DNA of 12,809 nucleotides from Myxococcales bacterium (lineage in GTDB: Bacteria; Myxococcota; Myxococcia; Myxococcales; Myxococcaceae): positions 367-13,175 of the forward strand of contig PMBV01000373.1 in the NCBI GenBank assembly GCA_003153055.1. Reading direction: 5' to 3'. The notes beneath the pieces are model-generated. The model had not been told where the DNA came from and ran no database searches. It saw nothing but the letters and a program-made list of their open reading frames with translations. How positions within the stretch are numbered: position 1 is the stretch's first letter; every line of letters starts with the position of its first letter. Below are positions 1-6,731 of the stretch, piece by piece. A program made the translations under genes and the position numbers.

Positions 1-1613
1 GCACGTTCGTCAACGGCAAGAAGATCGCCGCGCCGATGGTCGTGCGGCCGACCGACAAGATCTACATCGGCGACTACATCATCAACGTCGAGGCGCCACC
101 CGAAGACGAGGAAGGCGCTGGCGACGAAGAGGCGGCCTACGACGACTCCCCTGACGACGAGGAATACCAGGAGGAGGCCGGCGAGGGCGACGAGGCGCCC
201 GAAGAAGACGCCGAGCCTCCGCCCGATGAAGAGGAGGAGGCGGTCGACCACACAGACGCGCCGGAGCCCAAGAGGCACATGCCGGCGTCGCTCCAGGCGG
301 CGATCCGTCGGCGCGACAAGCACGTCGACCCTCGCGTCGAGGCCTACGCCAACCTGCAGAAAGACATCCACGACCGGCTGATCGAGTACCTCGATCTCCG
401 CCGCCTCGACATGGACCGGCTGGGCGACGAGGAGCTGTGGCGCCGCACCGAGAAGGCCATTCGCGACATCCTCGAGCAGATGGAGGGCGACGGAGAAATC
501 CCTCCGACCATCGACCGCGAGATGCTCTTGGTCGACGTGCTCAACGAGGCGCTCGGGCTGGGGCCGCTGGAGGCCTTCCTCGCTGACGACGAAATCAGCG
601 AGATCATGGTGAACCACGCCAACCAGATCTACATCGAGCGCAAGGGCAAGCTCATTCTCTCGGAGAAGATCTTCTCGTCGAACCAGGCCGTGCTCGGGGT
701 GATCGAGCGCATCGTGGCTCCCATCGGCCGGCGCATTGACGAGTCGAGCCCACTGGTCGACGCCCGGCTCAAGGACGGCTCCCGGGTCAACGCCATCATT
801 CCGCCCCTGGCCCTCAAGGGGCCCACCATCACCATTCGCAAATTCAAGCGCGACAAGCTCGAGGTGTCCGACCTCATCAAATACAAGTCGCTCACTCCGC
901 AGATGGCCGAGTTCCTCGAGATGTGCGTCAAGGCGCACAAGAACACGGTCATCTCGGGCGGCACCGGCTCGGGCAAGACGACGCTGCTCAACATCATCAG
1001 CTCGTTCATTCCCGAAGACGAGCGCATCATCACCGTGGAAGACGCCGCCGAGCTCCAGCTCCACCAGGATCACTGGGTGCAGCTCGAGTCGCGGCCGCCG
1101 AACCTCGAGGGCAAAGGTTCGATCACCATTCGCGATCTGGTGAAGAACTGCCTGCGCATGCGGCCCGATCGCATCGTGGTGGGAGAATGCCGCTCGGGCG
1201 AGGCCCTCGACATGCTTCAGGCGATGAACACCGGCCACGATGGCTCGCTCACCACGCTCCACGCCAACACGCCGCGTGATGCGCTGGCTCGCCTCGAGAC
1301 TCTGGTCCTGATGGCCGGAATGGACCTGCCGGTGAAGGCGATCCGCGAGCAGATCGCCTCCGCGGTCCACATCATCGTGCAGCAGACCCGCTTCCATGAC
1401 GGCACGCGCAAGGTGTCGTACATCACCGAGGTGTCGGGCATGGAGGTCGACATCGTCACCCTCCAGGACATCTTCTATTTCAAGCAAGAGGGCTTCACCG
1501 AAGACGGCCGGGTGCGGGGGCGCTACGTGGCCACCGGCTTCGTGCCCCGCTTCTATGACGACCTCCAACGCCGTGGGATGCCCGTCAACATGGGCATCTT
1601 CCGAGAGGACTGA
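1..1613 (+). CDS. FHA-domain CpaF/TadA-type secretion ATPase (5' end outside window)
   Basis: Hexameric ATPase of the type II/IV secretion superfamily, CpaF branch, which powers Tad/Flp-type pilus assembly or export from the inner face of the inner membrane. The frame is open to the left edge. The first complete codon is at base 3, and the residues before the ATG at 36 (TFVNGKKIAAP, then a GDY strand) are the end of an FHA domain, so ATG 36 is not the true start. An Asp/Glu-rich linker follows (about bases 93-250). The ATPase then shows Walker A GGTGSGKT (957-980), an acidic TVEDAAEL box, Walker B RIVVGE (1170-1187) and the His-box TGHDGSLTTLHANTP near 1230-1274. FHA domains bind phosphothreonine peptides, so control by Ser/Thr kinases is inferred. 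The next gene starts 6 bp after the stop. The ATPase assignment is firm; the exact secretion system is not visible because its partners lie outside the window. Confidence 0.93.
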   Translation, partial: TFVNGKKIAAPMVVRPTDKIYIGDYIINVEAPPEDEEGAGDEEAAYDDSPDDEEYQEEAGEGDEAPEEDAEPPPDEEEEAVDHTDAPEPKRHMPASLQAAIRRRDKHVDPRVEAYANLQKDIHDRLIEYLDLRRLDMDRLGDEELWRRTEKAIRDILEQMEGDGEIPPTIDREMLLVDVLNEALGLGPLEAFLADDEISEIMVNHANQIYIERKGKLILSEKIFSSNQAVLGVIERIVAPIGRRIDESSPLVDARLKDGSRVNAIIPPLALKGPTITIRKFKRDKLEVSDLIKYKSLTPQMAEFLEMCVKAHKNTVISGGTGSGKTTLLNIISSFIPEDERIITVEDAAELQLHQDHWVQLESRPPNLEGKGSITIRDLVKNCLRMRPDRIVVGECRSGEALDMLQAMNTGHDGSLTTLHANTPRDALARLETLVLMAGMDLPVKAIREQIASAVHIIVQQTRFHDGTRKVSYITEVSGMEVDIVTLQDIFYFKQEGFTEDGRVRGRYVATGFVPRFYDDLQRRGMPVNMGIFRED

Positions 1614-1619
1614 GCCCTG

Positions 1620-3908
1620 ATGGCGACGCTCGTCATTCGCCACCCCGATGGCACCGAGGAGGAGGTGGAGCTCACCGACTCCCTCACGGTCGGTCGCGCC
1701 GAAGGGAACGATCTCATCCTCTCGGAGGGCGGGGTGTCGCGGCGGCACGCCCGGTTCTTCATCGAGGCTGGGCACGTGCATGTCGAAGACGTCGAATCGG
1801 CCAACGGCACCTGGGTCGATGGCGAGCGCATCGAGGGTGGCCCGTTCCCGTTGGGTCCCGACAACCAGGTGCAGATCGGCGACTACGAGCTCTCGGTGAA
1901 GGCGAGCGCCTCGCCCAAGCGGGCCAGCGGGAGCTCGAAGCGCCCACGCCCGGCCGCGCCTCGAGACCGCGCCCCCAGCACGCCCTCAAGCCAGAAGGCT
2001 CAGCCCGCGCCTCGCAAGACCAAGGTGATCGCCGCCATCAAGCCCAGCGGTGGCGAGGCCCTGGCGCGGAGACCTTCACCCCGGCGCGCGTCAGGGCCCC
2101 AGCTCCGCGGCATCGACGGCCCCCTCGAAGGGAAGATCTTCGCGCTCTCGGGCACGATGAACCTCGGCCGGGTGGGGGACAACGACATCGTGCTGGACGA
2201 CGACTCGGTCAGCCGTCGGCATGCCGAGCTCGAGGTCTCAGACGATGGCGTGCTGCTCCGCGATCTCGGGAGCGCCAACGGTACCACCGTGAACGGCGGG
2301 CCCATCGCCGAGGGCGCCCGGTTGGCTCCCGGTGACGTCATTCAGCTGGGGGTGGTATCGCTGATGTTCGAAAACGCGGGGGCTCCGGCCCGCGCGCTGG
2401 CCCGAGGGAGCGGGCCGAGGCGCCGGGGCGACGGGCGGGAGGCCGAGCTGGTGCGCCGCGCCGAGGGCCCAGTGGAGCCGCGCGCCGGGTCGAAGAAGCG
2501 GCTGATGATCGTCGGTGGAGCCGTCGGCGGGCTCCTCCTCGTGTTGGTGATAGTGAAGCTCGCGGTGGGAGGCGACAGCGCCCCCAAGCCCAGCCTCGCG
2601 CCGCCGGAGCCCGACCCAGAGACGCAGATCGAGGCCCTGTTGACCGAGTGCCGAACCTACTCGTCACCCGAGCTGGGCAAGCCCGACTGGGCCCGGGCCA
2701 AGGTGGCCTGCGAGAAGATCATCGAGCTCGAGCCGATCCACGCCGACGCCAACGCGCTCGTGAGGCGAATTCAGACCGAGAAGACCTGTGAAGACAATCT
2801 CCAGCGCGGCAAGGACCTCGTCGGAGTGGGCCGCCTGGAAGACGCGGTCGAGGCCTACGCCAAGGTGGGGGCCAACGAGCGAGACTGCCCCACGTACTAC
2901 CTGAGGGCTCTCGACGCGGCGAAGGCCCCGGTCGAGGAGCTGAAGGCCCAGGCGGGGCGGGAGTGCAAGGACTACTCGAGCAACGGGAAGTGGGAGAACG
3001 CCTACCGCCGCTGCGAGGTCTACATGCGGCTCGCCTGCCAGGTGATGGACCCGACCGAGCTGTTGCCGCCTCCGGGGCAGGTGCTCAGGCTCGATGGGCA
3101 CCTCGGCCGGGGTGACTGGCGGCCGGCGAACCCGCTGTACCTCGACTTCCTCAAGGCGCGAGAGCGACTCAAGCCCGGCGAGCCGATGTGGCTGTGCCCG
3201 TCCATTCGCGCCTTTCGCCCGCCCCCGAAACCGAAGAGCCCCGACGAGGCGATCCTGAAGGACTTCAGAGATCGGTTTCACTCGAACGACATGGGCGATG
3301 CGCTGTTTCTCTACTTCAAGGGCAAGGAGAACGAGGCTCAGCTCCCGCTCCACAAGATCCTCGAGACCATGAGCCGGGCCTCGGAGCATGATCGCGCCAA
3401 GGCGCTCCTCCAGGACATCGCCCAGGCCCAGAACCTGTTTCAGAGTGGCTCGGCCGAGCTCGCCAACGAGCGGCCAGAGAGGGCGGCGATTCCCTTCCGC
3501 CAGGCCCTGGCCGTCGATGAGCGGCTGATCCTCGGCGAAAGGGCCCCCACCGCCAGCGACGACGAGAAGCGCCGAGAGCTCGAGCGGCGGGCCTCGTACC
3601 TCCGGCGCATGATCACCGAGCAGATGGCGACCGTCTGCTACACCCGGGGGAAGACCTCGGCCGACCGAAACGACTTCCGTCAGGCCTGCCGCCACTGGAA
3701 GCTGGGGCTCTCCTTTAGCCGCAGCAACATCGACCTGCTGCGCGCCCTGACCAACGTCTGCACCTCGAGGGCACAGGAGGCGATGCGCCAGGCCGGCACC
3801 TGCGTCCAGCTCAAGCAGGTCATCGACTTCGCGGTGGATGGCGACGGCTACCAGAAGCAGGCCGAGGCCAAGGCCGACGAGCTCGGCTGTACCCCGGAGT
3901 CGCGATGA
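1620..3908 (+). CDS. Tandem-FHA, single-span membrane protein with Cys-rich TPR-like region
   Basis: 762 residues. FHA 1 spans about 20-95 (VGRAEGNDLIL, SRRHA, SANGTWVDG). FHA 2 spans about 165-252 (LGRVGDNDIVLDD, SRRHAELEV, SANGTTVNG). Both keep the Arg, Ser/Arg-His and Asn-Gly residues used for phosphothreonine binding. A Pro/Arg/Lys/Ser-rich linker (about 95-160) separates them. A basic stretch (SKKR) leads into one membrane span (about 294-317), suggesting FHA domains in the cytoplasm and the rest outside. Residues 335-760 are mostly helical with TPR-like features (ARAKVACEKIIELEP, RLEDAVEAYAKV) and hold all 13 cysteines of the protein. The start is ATG 1620, with AGAGGA at 1604-1609. The 6-bp gap implies co-transcription with the FHA-CpaF ATPase, so it may be a scaffold or regulator of that machine. 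No family name is offered for the C-terminal part. Confidence 0.88.
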   Translation: MATLVIRHPDGTEEEVELTDSLTVGRAEGNDLILSEGGVSRRHARFFIEAGHVHVEDVESANGTWVDGERIEGGPFPLGPDNQVQIGDYELSVKASASPKRASGSSKRPRPAAPRDRAPSTPSSQKAQPAPRKTKVIAAIKPSGGEALARRPSPRRASGPQLRGIDGPLEGKIFALSGTMNLGRVGDNDIVLDDDSVSRRHAELEVSDDGVLLRDLGSANGTTVNGGPIAEGARLAPGDVIQLGVVSLMFENAGAPARALARGSGPRRRGDGREAELVRRAEGPVEPRAGSKKRLMIVGGAVGGLLLVLVIVKLAVGGDSAPKPSLAPPEPDPETQIEALLTECRTYSSPELGKPDWARAKVACEKIIELEPIHADANALVRRIQTEKTCEDNLQRGKDLVGVGRLEDAVEAYAKVGANERDCPTYYLRALDAAKAPVEELKAQAGRECKDYSSNGKWENAYRRCEVYMRLACQVMDPTELLPPPGQVLRLDGHLGRGDWRPANPLYLDFLKARERLKPGEPMWLCPSIRAFRPPPKPKSPDEAILKDFRDRFHSNDMGDALFLYFKGKENEAQLPLHKILETMSRASEHDRAKALLQDIAQAQNLFQSGSAELANERPERAAIPFRQALAVDERLILGERAPTASDDEKRRELERRASYLRRMITEQMATVCYTRGKTSADRNDFRQACRHWKLGLSFSRSNIDLLRALTNVCTSRAQEAMRQAGTCVQLKQVIDFAVDGDGYQKQAEAKADELGCTPESR

Positions 3909-3928
3909 GGCCGCGGTCCATCAGGGAC

Positions 3929-3956
3929 GGAGGTGTCGACCTTCAGTGACACCTCC
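3929..3956 (+). promoter_or_regulatory. Hairpin enclosing a Shine-Dalgarno-like GGAGG upstream of polA
   Basis: Perfect 9-bp inverted repeat GGAGGTGTC (3929-3937) / GACACCTCC (3948-3956) with a 10-base loop, in the 73-bp gap between the FHA-TPR gene and polA. No T-tract follows, so a classical intrinsic terminator is unlikely. The left arm contains GGAGG (3929-3933), a perfect anti-16S match, and an in-frame GTG lies at 3946-3948. The fold would therefore hide a possible ribosome-binding site. The structure is seen in the sequence; a regulatory role is inference. Confidence 0.5.
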
Positions 3957-3981
3957 TCCGCCGCCTGCTACCTCGTTCTCC

Positions 3982-6711
3982 ATGGCCGCGCGGCAGCAAG
4001 AGCTGTTCTCCTTCGACACTCCTCCAGCGCAACGCTCCGAGGCTCCGGTGGCGCCACCGCCCGAGCCCGTCGAGCCGCCTCCGGCCCCCACCCTCATCCT
4101 GGTGGACGCCTCCGGCTTCATCTTTCGCGCCTACCACGCGCTGCCCCCGCTCACGACGTCGAAGGGCGTACCGACCCACGCGGTGCTGGGCTTCACCCGC
4201 ATGCTCCTCAAGCTCCTCCGGGAGCGCCAGCCGAGCCACGTGGCCCTCTGCTTCGACAAAGACAGCCGCCAGGGCCGTCTCGCCATCGACCCCAACTACA
4301 AGGCCAACCGGTCAGCGCCGCCGGACGACCTGGTAAAGCAGTTCGGGCTCATTCGCAGAATGGCCGAGGTGCTCAACCTGCCTCTCCTCGAGGTTCAAGG
4401 GTGGGAGGCCGACGACGTCATCGCCACCATGGTCGACCGAGCGAGGGCGCAGGGGCTCGACGTGGAGATCGTCACCTCAGACAAGGACTTCTTGCAGCTC
4501 CTCGCTCCCGGGGTTCGGATCTTCGACCCCATGAAGGACAAGCCCATCGGCGAGGCCGACGCGCTCGAACGGTTCGGCATCGGCCCCGCGCAGATGCGCG
4601 ACTACCAGGCGCTGGTGGGCGACGCGATCGACAACATTCCCAAGGTGCCGGGTGTCGGCCCCAAGACGGCGGTGGAGCTGCTCAAACAGTTTGGCTCGGT
4701 GGGGGCGCTCCTCTCGCGGGTCGATGAGGTGGTGAAGCCGAAGATCCGCCAGGCGCTGAAGGAGCACGCCGCTCAGCTCGAGCGGGCCCTGGCGCTGGTC
4801 AGCTTCCGGCATGATCTCCCCCTCGAGGCCGATCCCCGAGGCCTCGAGCGCCGCCCCATTCACGACGCCGAGGCGCGCGCCTTGTTCACCGAGCTCGAGT
4901 TCTTCCGGCTCGTCAACGAGATGCCGGCGGCCAAGCCGACCCCGCTGCGGCAGGAGGCGGTGCTCATCGTCGATCGCGCCGGCCTCGAGGCCTTGGCCGC
5001 CCAGCTCGCCCCGGTGACGCGCCTCACCCTCGCCCCGGCGTACCAAGGCTCTCCTCACTCGGCCACGCTCGAGGGGCTGGGGCTGGCGGCGACGGGGGTG
5101 TGCGCGTACCTCGACGTTCCATCGCTGGGGCCGGAGGCGCTCCCCGTGCTCGCGGGGCTCCTGTCGAGGCCAGGGCTCGAGGTCATCACCCACGATGGCA
5201 AGGCCCTGCTGCACCTCCTCTCGACGGTGGGCTGCGGCGAGGTGGCGGTGGGCACCGACATCGAGCTGTTGTCGTACCTCCTCAACCCGTCGCGAAAGGA
5301 GCACGAGCTGGCCGACCTCGCCCGCGAGCGGCTCCGCGCCGAGCTTCCTCCCTGGCCCGACGGGCTCAAGGGCCGGGGCCGGGCGGCCTTGGGAGAGGTG
5401 CCCATCGAGCGCCGAGCCTCGATGTTCGGCGCGGCCGCCGACGCGATCGAGCGCATCGCCGACGGGCTGTGGCTCGAGGCCGAGACACTGGGCCTGGCGC
5501 CATTGGCTCGCGAGCTGGAGTTCCCTCTGGTGCCGGTGTTGGCCCGCATGGAGCGGGCCGGGGTGCTCATCGATCTCTCCGCGCTGGCCGAGGTCTCGCG
5601 AGAGGTCGATGGGCTGGTCACATCGCTGCTCGGCGAGGTGTACCGGCTGGCTGGCCACGAGCTCAACGTCGGCTCGCCGGCGCAGCTGGCCCAGGTGCTG
5701 TACGACGAGCTCAAGCTGCCGATCCTCAAGAAGAACAAGACCGGCCCCTCGACGGATCACGAGGTGCTCGAGAAGCTGGCCGAGCAGCACGAGCTGCCCA
5801 GGGCCATCATCGAATACCGCAACGTCGCCAAGCTGAAGAGCACCTACCTCGACACGCTGCCGACGTTGCTCGGCCCCGACGGGCGCATCCGCACCACGCT
5901 GCATCAGGCCCAGGCTGCCACTGGGCGGCTGACGTCTTCCGATCCGAACCTCCAGAACATTCCCGTGCGCACCCCGCTGGGCCAGAAGATTCGCCGGGCC
6001 TTCGTGGCGGGCCCCGGGCTGGTTCTGGTGTCGGCCGACTACAGCCAGGTGGAGCTGCGGATCCTCGCCCACATCAGCCGCGACGAGGGCCTCATCGCCG
6101 CCTTCGCCGACGCCGCCGATGTGCACGCCCGCACCGCGGCCGAGGTGTTTCAGGTGGCTGAGTCGGCGGTCACGCCCGAGCAGCGACGGGTGGCGAAGAT
6201 GGTCAACTACGGCATCGCCTATGGGCTCTCGGCCCACGGCCTGGCCACGCGGCTGAACCTGCCGCTGGACGAGGCCAGGGCCATCATCGATCGATACTTC
6301 GAACGGTTCAGCGGCATTGCCCGGTATGTCACCGAGACCCTGGAGCGGGCCCGGCGAACCGGCTACGTCGAGAGCCTCTTCGGCCGTCGCCGCTCCATGC
6401 CCGATCTCGTCTCGAAGAACCGCAGCGTGTCGATGGCGGCGGAGCGGGCGGCGATCAACATGCCGATCCAGGGGACGGCCGCCGACCTGGTGAAGCGGGC
6501 GATGCTGGCGCTCGATCGCCGCCTGGGTCGAGAGGCTCCGGGTGCGCGGATGCTGTTGCAGGTGCATGACGAGCTCCTCTTCGAGGTGAGCGCCGAGGGC
6601 GCGCCTCGCCTGGCCGAGCTGGCCAAAGAGGTCATGTCGAGCGCGGCCGAGCTGGTGGTGCCGCTGGTGGTGGATGTCGGCGTCGGGCACTCGTGGGCCG
6701 AAGCGCACTGA
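3982..6711 (+). CDS. polA: DNA polymerase I, 5'-nuclease and polymerase active, proofreading domain degenerate
   Basis: Gap-filling, RNA-primer-removing repair polymerase; 909 residues (E. coli 928). The 5'-nuclease (about 37-315) keeps its acidic metal ligands: D42, D92, WEADDVI (D144/D145), TSDKD (D167/D169) and GDAIDN (D214/D217), then the helix-hairpin-helix VPGVGPKTA. The exonuclease-like domain (about 325-500) lacks the DTE motif. The polymerase domain has motif A SADYSQVELRI (D686), motif B RRVAKMVNYGIAYG (R735, K739, Y743) and motif C VHDE (D863). The N-terminus adds QQELF plus a Pro-rich tether (13-37). ATG 3982 was chosen because the Pol I homology begins soon after it; it lacks a good Shine-Dalgarno. 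In-frame GTG 3946 (12 bases after GGAGG) is an alternative. The upstream ATG 3838 overlaps the previous gene by 71 bp and is unlikely. Confidence 0.95.
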   Translation: MAARQQELFSFDTPPAQRSEAPVAPPPEPVEPPPAPTLILVDASGFIFRAYHALPPLTTSKGVPTHAVLGFTRMLLKLLRERQPSHVALCFDKDSRQGRLAIDPNYKANRSAPPDDLVKQFGLIRRMAEVLNLPLLEVQGWEADDVIATMVDRARAQGLDVEIVTSDKDFLQLLAPGVRIFDPMKDKPIGEADALERFGIGPAQMRDYQALVGDAIDNIPKVPGVGPKTAVELLKQFGSVGALLSRVDEVVKPKIRQALKEHAAQLERALALVSFRHDLPLEADPRGLERRPIHDAEARALFTELEFFRLVNEMPAAKPTPLRQEAVLIVDRAGLEALAAQLAPVTRLTLAPAYQGSPHSATLEGLGLAATGVCAYLDVPSLGPEALPVLAGLLSRPGLEVITHDGKALLHLLSTVGCGEVAVGTDIELLSYLLNPSRKEHELADLARERLRAELPPWPDGLKGRGRAALGEVPIERRASMFGAAADAIERIADGLWLEAETLGLAPLARELEFPLVPVLARMERAGVLIDLSALAEVSREVDGLVTSLLGEVYRLAGHELNVGSPAQLAQVLYDELKLPILKKNKTGPSTDHEVLEKLAEQHELPRAIIEYRNVAKLKSTYLDTLPTLLGPDGRIRTTLHQAQAATGRLTSSDPNLQNIPVRTPLGQKIRRAFVAGPGLVLVSADYSQVELRILAHISRDEGLIAAFADAADVHARTAAEVFQVAESAVTPEQRRVAKMVNYGIAYGLSAHGLATRLNLPLDEARAIIDRYFERFSGIARYVTETLERARRTGYVESLFGRRRSMPDLVSKNRSVSMAAERAAINMPIQGTAADLVKRAMLALDRRLGREAPGARMLLQVHDELLFEVSAEGAPRLAELAKEVMSSAAELVVPLVVDVGVGHSWAEAH

Positions 6712-6731
6712 TTTCTCGAAGAGGTCAACGC

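Noticed and set aside
2664..3695. Minus-strand open frame of 343 codons opposite the FHA-TPR gene
   Set aside because: It is antisense to a coherent repeat region and has no recognisable motif or initiation signal.
3838..3981. Longer Pol I start at ATG 3838
   Set aside because: It overlaps the FHA-TPR gene by 71 bp, adds Arg/Pro-rich sequence unlike Pol I, and reads through the leader hairpin.
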